From: Pantoea coffeiphila
Lineage (GTDB): Bacteria > Pseudomonadota > Gammaproteobacteria > Enterobacterales > Enterobacteriaceae
NCBI RefSeq assembly: GCF_016909495.1
Contig: NZ_JAFBFW010000010.1
Coordinates: forward strand, 91,419-155,418
Reading direction: 5' to 3'
Length of the DNA: 64,000 bases
Every line of letters begins with the position of its first letter. The first letter of the stretch is position 1. Under the pieces are notes generated by a model. It was not told where the DNA came from, made no database searches, and saw only the letters and a list, made by a program, of their open reading frames with translations. This document shows positions 49,093-60,433 of this stretch, in pieces. The position numbers and the translations under genes are program-made.

Positions 49093-50502
49093 ATGTCCGC
49101 TGAACACGTTCTGTCGATGATGAACGAACACGAAGTCAAATTTGTTGACCTGCGTTTTACCGATACTAAAGGTAAAGAGCAGCACGTGACCATTCCCGCT
49201 CATCAGGTTAACGCTGACTTCTTCGAAGAAGGCAAAATGTTTGACGGCTCCTCGATTGGTGGCTGGAAAGGCATCAACGAATCCGACATGGTTCTGATGC
49301 CAGATGCAACCACTGCGCTCATTGACCCGTTCTTTGCAGATTCTACTCTGATCATCCGTTGTGACGTCCTCGAGCCAGGCACTCTGCAGGGCTACGACCG
49401 TGACCCGCGTTCCATCGCTAAGCGTGCAGAAGACTTCCTGCGTTCTTCCGGCATCGCAGATACCGTGCTGTTTGGACCAGAGCCAGAGTTCTTCCTGTTC
49501 GACGACATTCGTTTCGGCAGCAGCACTTCAGGTTCACACGTTGCTATCGATGATATCGAAGCATACTGGAACTCCGGTAAAGAATACGAAGGCGGCAACA
49601 AAGGCCACCGTCCAGGTCTGAAAGGCGGCTACTTCCCAGTGCCACCGGTTGACTCAGCTCAGGACATCCGTTCTGCCATGTGTCTGACCATGGAACAGAT
49701 GGGCCTGGTTGTTGAAGCTCACCACCACGAAGTGGCAACCGCTGGTCAGAACGAAGTGGCTACCCGCTTCAACACCATGACCAAAAAAGCTGACGAAATT
49801 CAGATCTACAAATACGTTGTTCACAACGTTGCTCACGCTTACGGCAAAACAGCAACCTTTATGCCTAAGCCAATGTTTGGTGACAACGGTTCCGGCATGC
49901 ACTGCCACATGTCTCTGTCTAAAGGCGGCACCAACCTGTTCGCCGGTGACAAATACGGCGGCCTGTCCGAGTTAGCGCTGTTCTACATCGGTGGTGTTAT
50001 CAAGCACGCTAAAGCGATCAACGCCCTGGCAAACCCAACTACCAACTCTTACAAGCGTCTGGTCCCAGGCTACGAAGCGCCAGTAATGCTGGCTTACTCT
50101 GCCCGTAACCGTTCAGCTTCAATCCGTATCCCAGTGGTTACCAGCCCGAAAGCACGCCGCATCGAAGCGCGCTTCCCGGACCCAGCGGCTAACCCATACC
50201 TGTGCTTCGCTGCACTGCTGATGGCTGGCCTGGACGGCATCATCAACAAGATCCACCCTGGCGATGCAATGGACAAAAACCTGTACGACCTGCCTCCGGA
50301 AGAAGAAGCTGAGATTCCAAAAGTTGCAGGTTCTCTGGACGAAGCACTGGCTGCACTGAACGAAGACCGTGAGTTCCTGACCCGCGGTGGCGTGTTCACC
50401 GAAGACACTATCGATGCCTACATCGCCCTGCGTCAGGAAGAGATGGACCGCGTTCGTATGACTCCGCACCCAGTCGAGTTCGAACTGTACTACAGCGTTT
50501 AA
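49093..50502 (+). CDS. glnA: Glutamine synthetase, type I beta
   Basis: Makes glutamine from glutamate and ammonia with ATP; dodecameric enzyme of 469 residues. [28 protein letters not shown] and [13 protein letters not shown] are active-site motifs, and the adenylylation Tyr lies in [13 protein letters not shown]. Ribosome site is AGGAGAG. It is driven by the sigma-54/NtrC elements upstream and followed by glnL and glnG. Confidence 0.98.
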   Translation: MSAEHVLSMMNEHEVKFVDLRFTDTKGKEQHVTIPAHQVNADFFEEGKMFDGSSIGGWKGINESDMVLMPDATTALIDPFFADSTLIIRCDVLEPGTLQGYDRDPRSIAKRAEDFLRSSGIADTVLFGPEPEFFLFDDIRFGSSTSGSHVAIDDIEAYWNSGKEYEGGNKGHRPGLKGGYFPVPPVDSAQDIRSAMCLTMEQMGLVVEAHHHEVATAGQNEVATRFNTMTKKADEIQIYKYVVHNVAHAYGKTATFMPKPMFGDNGSGMHCHMSLSKGGTNLFAGDKYGGLSELALFYIGGVIKHAKAINALANPTTNSYKRLVPGYEAPVMLAYSARNRSASIRIPVVTSPKARRIEARFPDPAANPYLCFAALLMAGLDGIINKIHPGDAMDKNLYDLPPEEEAEIPKVAGSLDEALAALNEDREFLTRGGVFTEDTIDAYIALRQEEMDRVRMTPHPVEFELYYSV

Positions 50503-50672
50503 TTAGTAGTAGCCCGGCGAATATCCTGTCGCTGAGAGGCGGCAACCAAGACCAAATCCGCATGGCTATGCCATGTGGGTGAGATTAAGGAACCCGCCAA
50601 GCTCCAGCACGATAAACGCCTGGGATTTTGTTGCCGTGGAAACTTTCAGCCCATCTTCGGATGGGCTTTTTT
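50503..50672 (+). ncRNA. glnA 3'UTR, GlnZ-like sRNA candidate
   Basis: About 150 bp of noncoding DNA between the glnA stop and a clean Rho-independent terminator. In E. coli and Salmonella this region releases the Hfq-binding RNA GlnZ. Sequence conservation cannot be judged here; the call rests on position and the terminator. Confidence 0.4.
50648..50672 (+). terminator. Terminator between glnA and glnL
   Basis: AGCCCATC-TTCG-GATGGGCT stem with an ultra-stable loop and six T. It attenuates glnA read-through into glnLG. Confidence 0.9.
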
Positions 50673-50723
50673 CTCCACAAATTCATCGTTTCACACGATG
50701 ATTTCCGGGTTAAATGACTATAA

Positions 50724-50739
50724 TGCACTAAATTGGTGC
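50724..50739 (+). promoter_or_regulatory. NtrC site at the glnL promoter
   Basis: TGCACTAAATTGGTGC, an NtrC palindrome 27 bp before the glnL ATG. In E. coli NtrC here represses the glnL promoter. Confidence 0.85.
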
Positions 50740-50765
50740 GCGCGAATGACTCAGGAGAACGCTTT

Positions 50766-51815
50766 ATGGCAACTGGCGCTCTGCCCGATGCTGGGCAGAT
50801 TCTCAATTCACTGATCAACAGCATTTTGTTAGTTGATAGCGAGCTGGTGATTCATTATGCCAACCCCGCAGCGCAGCAATTGCTGGCGCAAAGTTCCCGC
50901 AAGCTGTTCGGTACGCCGTTACCGGAACTGATTGGTTATTTTTCTCTCAATATTGAAGTGATGCTCGAGAACCTGGATGCAGGTCAGGGCTTCACCGACA
51001 GCGAAGTGACCCTGGTGGTCGACAGTCGCGCCCATATTATGTCGCTGACCGCACAGCGCCTGCCGGATGGTCTGATTCTGATGGAAATGGCGCCGATGGA
51101 TAATCAGCGTCGTCTGAGCCAGGAGCAGCTGCAGCATGCACAACAGGTTGCTGCCCGCGATCTGGTTCGCGGTCTGGCGCATGAGATTAAAAATCCGCTG
51201 GGAGGATTACGCGGCGCAGCACAGCTGCTGGCCAAAGCGCTCCCCGATCCGGGTTTAACCGAATACACCAAAGTGATCATTGAACAGGCCGACCGCCTGC
51301 GCAATCTGGTCGATCGTCTGTTGGGCCCTCAGCAGCCGGGAATGCACGTTACTCAGAGCATCCATCAGGTGGCTGAGCGCGTGGTTAATCTGGTTTCCAT
51401 GGAGCTGCCCGATAACGTTTCTCTGGTGCGGGATTACGATCCCAGCCTGCCAGAGCTGCCGCACGATCCCGACCAAATCGAACAAGTTCTGCTTAACGTC
51501 GTCCGTAACGCGCTACAGGCGCTGGGCGACCAGGGTGGAACCATTACGCTACGTACCCGTACGGCGTTTCAGCTCACGCTGCACGGTACGCGTTATCGCC
51601 TTGTGGCACGCATCGATATTGAAGATGACGGCCCGGGCATTCCGGCACAGCTGCAGGATACGCTGTTTTACCCGATGGTCAGCGGCCGCGAAGGCGGCAC
51701 CGGGCTGGGGCTGTCGATTGCCCGCAGCCTGATAGACCAGCATTCCGGGAAAATAGAGTTCAACAGTTGGCCAGGACACACTGAGTTCTCAGTTTATCTG
51801 CCTATTCGCCAGTGA
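50766..51815 (+). CDS. glnL: Nitrogen sensor kinase NtrB
   Basis: Cytosolic PII-regulated histidine kinase/phosphatase of NtrC, 349 residues. PAS domain at the N-terminus ([25 protein letters not shown]), H-box [22 protein letters not shown]-box [16 protein letters not shown]-boxes IEDDGPGIP and [13 protein letters not shown] 50766 gives the E. coli length; a frame from 50733 would run through the NtrC site. Confidence 0.97.
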   Translation: MATGALPDAGQILNSLINSILLVDSELVIHYANPAAQQLLAQSSRKLFGTPLPELIGYFSLNIEVMLENLDAGQGFTDSEVTLVVDSRAHIMSLTAQRLPDGLILMEMAPMDNQRRLSQEQLQHAQQVAARDLVRGLAHEIKNPLGGLRGAAQLLAKALPDPGLTEYTKVIIEQADRLRNLVDRLLGPQQPGMHVTQSIHQVAERVVNLVSMELPDNVSLVRDYDPSLPELPHDPDQIEQVLLNVVRNALQALGDQGGTITLRTRTAFQLTLHGTRYRLVARIDIEDDGPGIPAQLQDTLFYPMVSGREGGTGLGLSIARSLIDQHSGKIEFNSWPGHTEFSVYLPIRQ

Positions 51816-51822
51816 GGTTTCT

Positions 51823-53232
51823 ATGCAACGAGGGATAGTTTGGATCGTCGATGACGATAGCTCCATCCGCTGGGTGCTTGAACGCGCGCTCACTGGAGCC
51901 GGTTTAAGTTGTGTCACATTTGAAAGTGGCAATGAGGTGCTGGATGCACTCGCAACCAAAACCCCAGACGTTTTATTATCGGATATTCGCATGCCGGGCA
52001 TGGACGGACTGGCACTGCTGAAACAGATTAAACAGCGTCATCCGATGCTGCCGGTGATTATCATGACCGCCCATTCCGATCTGGATGCCGCCGTTAGCGC
52101 ATACCAGCAGGGTGCGTTTGATTATCTGCCTAAACCGTTTGATATCGACGAAGCGGTAGCGCTGGTTGAACGTGCTATCAGCCACTATCAGGAACAGCAG
52201 CAGCCGCGCAATCAGCCTGCCAGCGGGCCAACCACCGATATCATCGGTGAAGCGCCGGCCATGCAGGATGTCTTTCGCATTATCGGCCGCCTCTCCCGTT
52301 CCTCGATCAGCGTGCTGATCAACGGTGAGTCAGGTACCGGTAAAGAGTTAGTCGCGCACGCGCTGCACCGCCACAGCCCTCGGGCAAAGGCGCCGTTTAT
52401 TGCGCTTAATATGGCCGCTATTCCTAAGGATTTGATTGAATCCGAGCTGTTCGGCCATGAGAAAGGGGCATTTACCGGCGCAAATCAAATACGCCAGGGC
52501 CGCTTCGAGCAGGCGGATGGCGGCACACTGTTCCTTGATGAAATTGGTGATATGCCGCTGGATGTCCAGACCCGACTACTGCGTGTTCTGGCCGATGGGC
52601 AGTTTTATCGTGTGGGCGGCTATGCCCCGGTGAAGGTGGACGTACGCATTATCGCCGCGACCCACCAGAACCTGGAAATGCGCGTACAGGAAGGTAAATT
52701 CCGTGAGGATTTATTCCACCGCCTGAACGTTATCCGCGTGCATTTGCCCCCGCTGCGTGAACGCCGTGAAGACATTCCCCGTCTGGCGCGCTATTTCCTG
52801 CAGGTCGCTGCACGGGAGCTGGGCGTGGAAGCGAAAATTCTGCATCCGGAAACGGAAACCGCGCTGACCCGCCTTCACTGGTCCGGTAACGTGCGCCAGC
52901 TGGAAAACACCTGCCGCTGGCTGACGGTGATGGCGGCCGGTCAGGAAGTGCTGATTCAGGATCTGCCACCGGAGTTGTTTGAGACGTCGACACCGGACAG
53001 TCCGAGCCAGTCTCTGCCGGATAGCTGGGCCACGCTACTGGCACAGTGGGCCGACAGAGCGCTGCGTTCCGGTCATCAAAATTTGCTGTCCGAAGCACAG
53101 CCGGAAATGGAACGCACGCTGCTGACCACCGCACTGCGCCATACTCAGGGCCACAAGCAGGAAGCTGCTCGCCTGCTTGGCTGGGGACGCAATACGCTCA
53201 CCCGCAAGCTGAAAGAACTGGGAATGGAATAA
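51823..53232 (+). CDS. glnG: Nitrogen response regulator NtrC
   Basis: Sigma-54 activator of nitrogen genes, 469 residues. Receiver with Asp54 in [13 protein letters not shown]+ domain with [11 protein letters not shown]alker A, GAFTGA sigma-54 contact loop, [13 protein letters not shown]alker B; C-terminal Fis-type helix-turn-helix ([20 protein letters not shown]). Starts 7 bp after glnL. Confidence 0.98.
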   Translation: MQRGIVWIVDDDSSIRWVLERALTGAGLSCVTFESGNEVLDALATKTPDVLLSDIRMPGMDGLALLKQIKQRHPMLPVIIMTAHSDLDAAVSAYQQGAFDYLPKPFDIDEAVALVERAISHYQEQQQPRNQPASGPTTDIIGEAPAMQDVFRIIGRLSRSSISVLINGESGTGKELVAHALHRHSPRAKAPFIALNMAAIPKDLIESELFGHEKGAFTGANQIRQGRFEQADGGTLFLDEIGDMPLDVQTRLLRVLADGQFYRVGGYAPVKVDVRIIAATHQNLEMRVQEGKFREDLFHRLNVIRVHLPPLRERREDIPRLARYFLQVAARELGVEAKILHPETETALTRLHWSGNVRQLENTCRWLTVMAAGQEVLIQDLPPELFETSTPDSPSQSLPDSWATLLAQWADRALRSGHQNLLSEAQPEMERTLLTTALRHTQGHKQEAARLLGWGRNTLTRKLKELGME

Positions 53233-53258
53233 CGATTTTTCAGGCCGGGAAGTTAGAG

Positions 53259-53285
53259 GGCGAGCCGCAAGCGGCTCGCCTTTTT
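53259..53285 (+). terminator. Terminator between glnG and hemN
   Basis: GGCGAGCCGC-AA-GCGGCTCGCC followed by TTTTT. It lies between convergent genes and can also serve the minus strand. Confidence 0.9.
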
Positions 53286-53295
53286 ACTGGCTGAT

Positions 53296-54669
53296 TTAAA
53301 TCACCCGCGAAAATTGCTGCCTGCGGGCCTTCTGCCGCAGATAGCTGTCAAAGCACATACAGATATTCCTTACCAGCAATCGCCCCTTAGGCGTTATCTG
53401 AAGGCCCTTCTGGTGGCTATCCACCAGCCCGTCGGCAATCAGCGGCTGCAGCTGGTGCAGATCGTCCGCAAAATAGCGTTGGAAATCGATTCCCCACTGC
53501 GTTTCAACCGCTGTAAATGACAACGAGAAATTGCACATCAGGCTTTTAATCACATCACGTCGGATACAGTCATCGTCCGTGAGCTGTAACCCTCGCCAGA
53601 GCGCCGTTTTATCCTGCTCAATCGCGGCGTAATAATGCTTCAGCTCTTTTTGGTTCTGCGCATAGCTATCCCCGATCATGCTAATTGCCGAAACGCCCAT
53701 ACCTAACAGATCGCTGTCTCCCTGAGTGGTATATCCCTGGAAGTTGCGGTGCAGCTTTCCGGCGCGCTGCGCAATCGCCAGCTCGTCATCATGGCGAGCG
53801 AAGTGGTCCATACCGATAAATTCATAGCCCTGAGCGGTCAGGGACGAAATCGTCTGCTGCAGAATATCCAGTTTCTGCTGCGCATCGGGTAAGTCTTCCT
53901 GGCGGATCTTGCGTTGGGCCGCAAACAGTTCTGGCAGATGAGCATAGTTGAATACGCTAAGGCGATCCGGATTAAGATCGGCTACCTTTTGCAGGGTAAA
54001 TGCAAAGCTCTCTGCCGTCTGATGGGGAAGACCGTAGATCAGATCGATATTGGTGGAGGTAAAGCCCAGCTGACGCGCCCGGGCCATCAGGGCGAATATC
54101 ATTGCCTCATCCTGTACCCGGTTAACGCTTTGCTGAACCTGCTTGTTAAAATCCTGCACGCCCATACTCAGACGGTTGAATCCCCCTTCACGCAGGTGAT
54201 CCAGTACATCCAGTTCGATTTCGCGCGGATCGACCTCAATCGACATTTCCACATCAGCAGCAAATGTAAAATGCTGTCGCAGAGTACCCAGCAGCCGGCT
54301 GATTTGCGCCTTAGTCAGAAAAGTCGGCGTACCGCCGCCCCAGTGCATCTGGCTGACGATGCGCTGGCTGAACAACGGGGCGCGAGCCGCGATTTCCTGC
54401 ACCAGCGCATCCAGGTAGGCATCGGCTTTGTGCTGCTGACGCGTCACCTGTTTGTTACAGCCGCAGAAATAGCAAAGCTGATGGCAAAACGGGATATGCA
54501 GATAGAGAGACAGTGGTCGATCGGGATAACGTGACGCCGCGTGTAAAAAAGCGCTCTCATCGTAATCCTGACTGAATTCAAGAGCCGTTGGATAAGAGGT
54601 GTAACGCGGACCGGAGGTGTTGTACTTCTGAATTAACGGGAGATCCCATTCTGCTTTCTGTATCTGCAT
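53296..54669 (-). CDS. hemN: Oxygen-independent coproporphyrinogen III oxidase
   Basis: Radical-SAM enzyme of anaerobic heme synthesis, 457 residues. The iron-sulfur motif is PFCHQLCYFCGCNK (CxxxCxxC plus the extra Cys), with GGGTPTFL SAM-binding and the HemN C-terminal domain. N-terminus YNTSGPRYTSYPTALEF is family-typical. Convergent with glnG. Confidence 0.97.
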   Translation of the reverse strand: MQIQKAEWDLPLIQKYNTSGPRYTSYPTALEFSQDYDESAFLHAASRYPDRPLSLYLHIPFCHQLCYFCGCNKQVTRQQHKADAYLDALVQEIAARAPLFSQRIVSQMHWGGGTPTFLTKAQISRLLGTLRQHFTFAADVEMSIEVDPREIELDVLDHLREGGFNRLSMGVQDFNKQVQQSVNRVQDEAMIFALMARARQLGFTSTNIDLIYGLPHQTAESFAFTLQKVADLNPDRLSVFNYAHLPELFAAQRKIRQEDLPDAQQKLDILQQTISSLTAQGYEFIGMDHFARHDDELAIAQRAGKLHRNFQGYTTQGDSDLLGMGVSAISMIGDSYAQNQKELKHYYAAIEQDKTALWRGLQLTDDDCIRRDVIKSLMCNFSLSFTAVETQWGIDFQRYFADDLHQLQPLIADGLVDSHQKGLQITPKGRLLVRNICMCFDSYLRQKARRQQFSRVI

Positions 54670-54675
54670 GCTCGT

Positions 54676-54840
54676 CTACCTTTTACGCTTTCGGGCAGAC
54701 CGTCGCGGGACAGGGAGAGGCCGGCTGACGATCCTGCTACGCAGCCGTGCTTTCAGGCGCGATAACCGCTGTAGTTTAACGAACAACCACCCCAGCCAGC
54801 ACAGCAGAATCAGCGCAATAATTGATCCAGGCCAAATCAT
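54676..54840 (-). CDS. Small membrane protein with basic tail
   Basis: Fifty-four codons between hemN and yihI on the same strand: one hydrophobic segment (residues 4-22, PGSIIALILLCWLGWLFV) then a strongly basic, Arg/Lys-rich tail ending RRSARKRKR. It is a plausible single-span inner-membrane protein with cytosolic tail. The ATG is the only in-frame start after a double TAA; no clear Shine-Dalgarno is seen, so expression is uncertain. No family is recognised. Confidence 0.45.
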   Translation of the reverse strand: MIWPGSIIALILLCWLGWLFVKLQRLSRLKARLRSRIVSRPLPVPRRSARKRKR

Positions 54841-54984
54841 CAGCAGAGAAACCGGTTATTACAGGCAGAGCAGAATTGCCCTGCCTCAATTTACGTCAAT
54901 ATCAGATGCAGAATGCCGGGCACGCACACCCTTTCTTTCCCGACAATGGAGAGCGAATCCCCCCGCAGGAGCAAAGATAAAAAA

Positions 54985-55515
54985 TCAGTTCCCACCCTTC
55001 AGCAGGCGATACATATCTTCTTCCGCAGCGTCGTCTTCGACATCATCATCCAGTGCAATGCCCAACTGTTCCATCAGTACGTCGATGCGATCCAGGGCCT
55101 GATCGAGCCATGCCTGATCTTCCGCAGACAGCGACTCACCGTTTTCCAGGCGATCCAGCAATGCGTCCAGGCGTTCGTCGTTCTCCAGCATTGCCAGCTC
55201 TTCCTGCGGCGTCAGGCGCGGTTTCTTCTCCGGCTGCACTTTAGGTGCTTTGGCGGGCTTAGCCGGTTTTGCGGTAACGGCATCTCCACCCAGTGCGATG
55301 GGCTTTTTGCTACCGATGCGCGGATCTTTAGTTTTGCTACTGCTGCCGGTTTTCTGGCTCTCTACAACAGGATTAGATCGGCTGCCGGTTGCGTTGCCGC
55401 TACGTTTTTTATCACGTTTGCGGTCGCGCGCTTCCTGATTCAGTTCATCACGGGATTTACGCTTATTTTTTGCAGCAGGTTTTTGTCCCTGTGGCGTGCG
55501 TGCAGGTTGCTTCAT
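54985..55515 (-). CDS. yihI: Der GTPase-activating protein YihI
   Basis: A 176-residue, highly charged protein that stimulates the ribosome-assembly GTPase Der. N-terminal Lys/Arg-rich disordered part ([20 protein letters not shown]), basic middle, and the conserved C-terminal acidic helical part ([44 protein letters not shown]). Position between csrC and hemN matches E. coli. Confidence 0.93.
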   Translation of the reverse strand: MKQPARTPQGQKPAAKNKRKSRDELNQEARDRKRDKKRSGNATGSRSNPVVESQKTGSSSKTKDPRIGSKKPIALGGDAVTAKPAKPAKAPKVQPEKKPRLTPQEELAMLENDERLDALLDRLENGESLSAEDQAWLDQALDRIDVLMEQLGIALDDDVEDDAAEEDMYRLLKGGN

Positions 55516-55581
55516 GGTTTCTGCTCTCAGACGTTTATCTTCAGTATAGAATTGCGGCGGAATCTAGCAGAAAGCAGAGAA

Positions 55582-55805
55582 AGAAAAAAGGCGGCAGGTC
55601 ACCCTGTCGCCTTTTTTCGCACCTTCCACAGAAGGGCTGACGGTGTCAGCATCCATTTTAGCAGCCAACGTCCCGGTTTTCCTTTGCAAAGCGCCCACGT
55701 CCCGGTGAGCTCCCATCCTGCTGTGCGATCCTTTCGCACTCTCCTTTCCCTGCTCTTCATCGTCCTGATGCTCAATGAGCGCTTCATCCTGAAGTGAAAC
55801 TGCCT
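55582..55805 (-). ncRNA. csrC: CsrC-like RNA, CsrA sponge
   Basis: On the minus strand this stretch has many GGA motifs (AGGATGA, CAGGACGA, AAGGAGA, AAAGGATC, CAGGATGGGA, CCGGGACG twice, AAAGGAAAA), the CsrA-binding pattern, and ends in a Rho-independent terminator (GGCGACAGG ... CCTGCCGCC then T-run at 55586-55612) very like the E. coli csrC terminator. It lies between yihI and engB exactly as csrC does. The 5' end is an estimate from a TGTAAT -10-like box. It would sequester CsrA and so adjust carbon storage, motility and biofilm genes. Confidence 0.85.
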
Positions 55806-56067
55806 GTTTCTGATTACAAATGTAGACTAACTAATCCGACTATCAAGGCTGTGCTTTTATTTTTAGTTATTTTTTGGATATGAAAAAAATAATCACATGA
55901 AATTAAAGAATATTTTAACAGTTGGAAGAAAAAAAAGCAGAGAGTACCGCCACGTTTTATGGCAAATATCTCACAGAGAATATCAGGGTTATTATGTCTT
56001 ATCGGGCGCTTTTCGATCATACAGGGTATAATCAACGCAATTCACTTTTTTCCTGGAGTACTTTATT

Positions 56068-56703
56068 TTGTCTGGCTGGAATTATCACGTCACCCATTTT
56101 GTCACCAGCGCCCCGGATATCCGCCATCTGCCTGCCGATACCGGCATTGAGGTTGCTTTTGCCGGGCGTTCAAACGCGGGTAAATCCAGCGCGCTCAATA
56201 CGCTGACAAATCAGAAAAGCCTTGCCCGAACCAGTAAAACACCTGGCCGTACCCAGTTAATCAACCTGTTCCAGGTTGCCGAAGGCTACAGACTGGTGGA
56301 TCTTCCCGGCTATGGTTATGCCGAAGTGCCGGAAGAGATGAAGCTAAAGTGGCAGCGATCGCTGGCAGAATATCTGCAAAAGCGCCAATGCCTGAAGGGG
56401 CTGGTAGTCCTGATGGATATTCGCCATCCTCTGAAAGATCTCGACCGTCAGATGGTTATGTGGGCTGTACAGAGCGGAATTGAAGTACTGATCCTGCTGA
56501 CTAAAGCCGACAAGCTGGCTTCCGGGGCGCGTAAAGCACAGCTGAACGCCGTTCGTGAAGAAGCGAAATCTTTCCTCGGCACGGTGGATGTTGAAGTCTT
56601 CTCATCGCTGAAGAAAATTGGCGTGGATAAGCTTAGCCAGAAGCTGGATAGCTGGTATCGCGAGCTGCCGCCTGCGACTGAAGAAGACGAAGAAACTGTC
56701 TGA
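56068..56703 (+). CDS. engB: Ribosome-biogenesis GTPase EngB (YihA)
   Basis: Essential GTPase for 50S assembly, 211 residues. G1 [14 protein letters not shown]3 [11 protein letters not shown]4 [10 protein letters not shown]. The start is a TTG at 56068 with CTGGAG upstream, giving [22 protein letters not shown] in line with E. coli; no ATG fits. Confidence 0.96.
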   Translation: MSGWNYHVTHFVTSAPDIRHLPADTGIEVAFAGRSNAGKSSALNTLTNQKSLARTSKTPGRTQLINLFQVAEGYRLVDLPGYGYAEVPEEMKLKWQRSLAEYLQKRQCLKGLVVLMDIRHPLKDLDRQMVMWAVQSGIEVLILLTKADKLASGARKAQLNAVREEAKSFLGTVDVEVFSSLKKIGVDKLSQKLDSWYRELPPATEEDEETV

Positions 56704-56728
56704 AATAGACGATCTGCCGCCGAATAGT

Positions 56729-56835
56729 TGGCGTTGCAGCAAGGCGGCAAGAGCATAAGAACCCGGGAGCTTACATCAGTAAGTGACCGGGGCAAAGGCT
56801 CGCAGCTAACGCAGCTGCGGCGTCAAGGATGCAGG
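56729..56835 (+). repeat. Dispersed enterobacterial intergenic repeat
   Basis: GGCGTTGCAGCAAGGCGGCAAG, then a stem made by CCGGGAGCTTAC and GTAAGTGACCGGGG, then GCAGCTAACGCAGCTGCGG. This wording recurs in intergenic regions of Serratia, Pectobacterium, Pantoea and Erwinia as I recall them. Only one copy is found in this window, between engB and spf. Confidence 0.65.
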
Positions 56836-56842
56836 CGACAGA

Positions 56843-56953
56843 CAATAAAAAACGCCCCAGTCATAACGACTGGGGCGGCTAAAATATTCAGCCAAATCCG
56901 ATTACGTGAAGTAAAAGGTCTGAAAGATAGAACATCTTACCTCTGTACCCTAC
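56843..56953 (-). ncRNA. spf: Spot 42 RNA
   Basis: Minus-strand sequence begins GTAGGGTACAGAGGTAAG and ends with the CCCCAGTC/GACTGGGGCG hairpin and T-run, near-identical to E. coli Spot 42 (109 nt). Hfq-dependent RNA that, under CRP repression, blocks galK and other catabolic mRNAs. The engB-spf-polA order matches E. coli. The stretch to 57179 between spf and the polA hairpin holds its promoter and no gene. Confidence 0.97.
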
Positions 56954-57179
56954 GCGATAAACTCTACATGATTTTTTGAGCGCTAAAAAGGGTTTTTTGT
57001 AGTTAATTTTCAGAAAACGACAGTCAAGATCCAACATTCGTCACATAACGACGCCCTTTCTGTAGCTTAATTACTTAAAAAATGCTTTTAGCTGAAATGG
57101 TTAGCGTTACTGGTAACCACAGTATATGCAGGGTCAGAAGCTGAAACGATTAAATAGATTATTTTCTTATCGATGTTTC

Positions 57180-57206
57180 AGGCCGGGAGAAATGACTACC
57201 CGGCCT
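57180..57206 (-). terminator. Hairpin after polA
   Basis: AGGCCGGG / CCCGGCCT stem 14 bp after the polA stop, no T-run. Confidence 0.6.
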
Positions 57207-57219
57207 CTTGCATAAGAGA

Positions 57220-60018
57220 TTAGTGTGCCTGATCCCAGTTGTCGCCAACGCCGACATCGACACGCAGCGGCACATCCAGTTTCATACTGCTTTCCATCAG
57301 TTGGCGAATTTTCGCCGATGCGGCATCAACCGCATCCGCTCTGACTTCAAATACCAGTTCATCGTGTACCTGCATAATCATCTTCACGGCGGGTTCCGTT
57401 TGCTGGAGCAGCCATTCATCCACGGCAATCATCGCGCGTTTAATGATATCCGCTGCGGTCCCCTGCATCGGGGCGTTAATTGCCGCACGCTCTGCTGCCT
57501 TACGGCGCATTGCATTACTGGCTTTGATATCCGGCAGATACAGCCGACGGCCGTCCAGAGTTGAAACGTAGCCTTTTTCAGCGGCCTGCTCACGGGTACT
57601 CTCCATATACTGCAATACCCCCGGATAACGCTCGAAGTAGAGGTCCATATACTTTTTCGCTTCGCCTGCGCCGATATTCAGCTGGCGTGACAAACCAAAC
57701 GCGCTCATGCCGTAAATCAGACCAAAGTTGATCGCTTTCGCGCTACGTCGTTGTTCACCGCTCACGCTGTCCAGTGATACGCCAAAGACTTCCGCAGCGG
57801 TCGCACGGTGAATATCCTGCTCATTAGCGAACGCAGTCAGCAGCCCTTTATCCTGAGACAGATGCGCCATGATGCGCAGTTCAATCTGGGAATAGTCGGC
57901 GGCGACGATGACGTGCCCTTTCGGAGCAATAAACGCCTGACGGATGCGACGCCCTTCGTCGTTGCGCACCGGAATATTTTGCAAGTTAGGATCGCTGGAA
58001 GAGAGCCTTCCGGTCGCTGTAACCGTCTGGTGGTAGGAAGTATGCACGCGGCCAGAAAGCGGATTGATCATCTGTGGCAGCTTGTCGGTATAGGTCGACT
58101 TCAGCTTGGATAAACCACGATGCTCAAGGATTACCTTAGGCAGGGGATAGTCCAGGGCCAGCTCGGCAAGCACTTCTTCACTGGTCGACGGCGCGCCGCC
58201 CGGCGTTTTCTTGGTTGGTTTGATGCCCTGCTTTTCAAACAGAATCGTTTGCAGCTGCTTCGGTGAAGACAGGTTAAACGGCTCACCGGCAAGCTCATGA
58301 GCCCGCAGTTCCAGCTCCGCAAGCCGCGTCCCCAGCTCTTTTGAATGTGCGGCCAGTATGCTCTGGTCGATCAGCACGCCGTTACGCTCAATGCGTGAGA
58401 TAACCGGCACCAGCGGCATTTCGACCTGGTCGAAAACCGTTCTCGGCCCCTGCTCTTTCTCCAGTTCAGGCCACATTTTCAGATGCAGCTGTAGCGTTAC
58501 GTCGGCGTCTTCTGCCGCGTAGTGTGCCGCCTGCTCGAGGGCTATCTGGTTAAAGGTCAGCTGATTCTTACCTTTACCGGCAATTTCTTCAAAGGTCACC
58601 GTTTTATGGTTCAGCCAGCGTAATGCCAGGGTATCCATATCATGGCGGCCCGCCACGCTATTCAGCGCATAGGACTCCAGCATGGTATCAAAACGAATAC
58701 CTTTTAATTCAATATCATAGTTTTTCAGCACGCCACGGTCGTATTTCAGGTTCTGCCCAACTTTCAGCGCGTTATTATCTTCTAACAGTGGTTTAAGACG
58801 TGACAGCACGCTGCTGCGATCCAGCTGATCGGGAGCATCCAGATAATCATGCGCTACCGGAAGATAAGCCGCTTCACCCGGTGCGATAGCAAAAGACAGA
58901 CCCACGATATTGGCACTCAGCGTATCCAGAGAGTCGGTTTCCAGGTCGAAAGCAAAGAACTCGCTACGCTGGAGTTTTTGCAGCCAGCTTTCAAAGGTCT
59001 CTTCATCAAGAATGGTGACGTAACCGTCAGATGACAGTACGCTGGCGGGCTGTTCCTCATCGGCGGCAGCTTCAGCAGCAGGTGCGGCTTTCGCTTTCGG
59101 TGCGGAGGTTCCGCCCACTTTACCCTGTAGCCATTTACCTTCTTCCAGATCGACAATCCAGCGGCGGAACTCATACTGCTTAAACAGGGCCAGCAGTTCT
59201 TCCGTCGCCGGCTCATTGACGGTCAACTGGTCACAGGTCCGATCCAGCTCAACGTCAGTCTTAATGGTAGCCAGCTGATAGGATAGCAGCGCCATCTCTT
59301 TATTCTGTTCCAGCTTGGCGGCCATGGTTTTTGCACCACGGAAGGTTAAACCAGCAACGCTGTCGAGATTGGCGTAAATATCCTTAATGCCGCCCAGTCC
59401 CTGAAGCAGCGCCTGCGCGGTCTTCTCTCCCACACCGGGTACGCCAGGAATATTGTCCGACGAGTCACCCATCAGTGCCAGAAAATCGATAATCAGCGAT
59501 GGCGGAATACCATATTTTTCCACCACCTCTTCCGGGCCAAGGATGGCATTGTTCATGGTATTGATCAGCGTGATATTAGGCGTGACCAGCTGAGCCATAT
59601 CTTTATCGCCGGTGCTGATCAGGACGGGTTTCCCCATTTTTTCAGCCGCCAGTGCCAGCGTACCAATCACATCATCGGCTTCCACTCCGGATACAGCCAG
59701 CAGCGGCAGCCCCATGGCCTTCACCATAGTGTGCAGCGGCTCTATCTGTGCACGGAGGTCATCGGGCATCGGAGGGCGATGGGATTTGTACTCTTCGAAC
59801 AGTTCGTCACGGAACGTTTTGCCTTTAGCATCAAATACCACCGCTACGTGGCTCGGCTTATATTGCAGTAGCAGACTGCGCAGCATGTTCAGTACGCCAT
59901 ACATTGCTCCGGTAGGTTCACCAGCACTATTGGTCAGTGGGGGGAACGCATGGTAAGCGCGGTACAGGTAGGAAGAGCCATCTACCAGGATCAGCGGGTT
60001 TTCTGCAATTTGAGCCAT
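57220..60018 (-). CDS. polA: DNA polymerase I
   Basis: Repair and Okazaki-fragment polymerase, 932 residues. 5' nuclease domain ([32 protein letters not shown]), 3'-5' exonuclease ([24 protein letters not shown]), and polymerase with motif [15 protein letters not shown], motif [21 protein letters not shown] and motif [11 protein letters not shown] low-complexity Ala-rich linker sits near residue 310. Full length. Confidence 0.98.
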   Translation of the reverse strand: MAQIAENPLILVDGSSYLYRAYHAFPPLTNSAGEPTGAMYGVLNMLRSLLLQYKPSHVAVVFDAKGKTFRDELFEEYKSHRPPMPDDLRAQIEPLHTMVKAMGLPLLAVSGVEADDVIGTLALAAEKMGKPVLISTGDKDMAQLVTPNITLINTMNNAILGPEEVVEKYGIPPSLIIDFLALMGDSSDNIPGVPGVGEKTAQALLQGLGGIKDIYANLDSVAGLTFRGAKTMAAKLEQNKEMALLSYQLATIKTDVELDRTCDQLTVNEPATEELLALFKQYEFRRWIVDLEEGKWLQGKVGGTSAPKAKAAPAAEAAADEEQPASVLSSDGYVTILDEETFESWLQKLQRSEFFAFDLETDSLDTLSANIVGLSFAIAPGEAAYLPVAHDYLDAPDQLDRSSVLSRLKPLLEDNNALKVGQNLKYDRGVLKNYDIELKGIRFDTMLESYALNSVAGRHDMDTLALRWLNHKTVTFEEIAGKGKNQLTFNQIALEQAAHYAAEDADVTLQLHLKMWPELEKEQGPRTVFDQVEMPLVPVISRIERNGVLIDQSILAAHSKELGTRLAELELRAHELAGEPFNLSSPKQLQTILFEKQGIKPTKKTPGGAPSTSEEVLAELALDYPLPKVILEHRGLSKLKSTYTDKLPQMINPLSGRVHTSYHQTVTATGRLSSSDPNLQNIPVRNDEGRRIRQAFIAPKGHVIVAADYSQIELRIMAHLSQDKGLLTAFANEQDIHRATAAEVFGVSLDSVSGEQRRSAKAINFGLIYGMSAFGLSRQLNIGAGEAKKYMDLYFERYPGVLQYMESTREQAAEKGYVSTLDGRRLYLPDIKASNAMRRKAAERAAINAPMQGTAADIIKRAMIAVDEWLLQQTEPAVKMIMQVHDELVFEVRADAVDAASAKIRQLMESSMKLDVPLRVDVGVGDNWDQAH

Positions 60019-60398
60019 AGGTCGTCACGTTCTTGATTAGTTTTGGATTGGTGTTAAGGATGCCACAGCTCGATATCAAAGATAAAACCGCAATGGCCAT
60101 AATTGACAGAACAATTCCCGTTTTGCGTAGCATCTCGACAAATTACCCTGTGGATAAGTTTGTGTGTAAATTCAATAACTCTTCTTTATTCGCGAAAAGA
60201 GAATAACAAGAGTGAATTTTATAACCATAATATTCAATGTGATACACGGAAAACCGCTAACTTAAAATGGCCTTAGCGGAATTATTATTATGTGGATATT
60301 AGTTAAAGGCGTAGCGACGAAGGCTGAAAACGAATGGTGTAGAACCGAGATAGATTTTAATTCATTCCGTCTGATTTGCTAGTAAACGGGAAAAAAAA

Positions 60399-60418
60399 CG
60401 CCGGCCTGATAGCCGGCG
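60399..60418 (-). terminator. dsbA terminator; rest of polA-dsbA gap empty
   Basis: CGCCGGC-TATCA-GGCCGGCG followed by eight T on the minus strand, 15 bp after the dsbA stop. The 415-bp gap otherwise holds the polA promoter and a CCGCTAA/TTAGCGG stem (60254-60279). A plus-strand frame of 30 codons (60290-60382) has no ribosome site. Confidence 0.85.
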
Positions 60419-60433
60419 ATTTAAGCAGATTAA

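Noticed and set aside
54913..55797. 294-codon plus-strand frame
   Set aside because: It is the mirror of yihI and the CsrC RNA; Phe-rich composition is typical of an antisense shadow.
60290..60382. 30-codon plus-strand frame between polA and dsbA
   Set aside because: No Shine-Dalgarno and no homologue recognised; could be real but cannot be supported.
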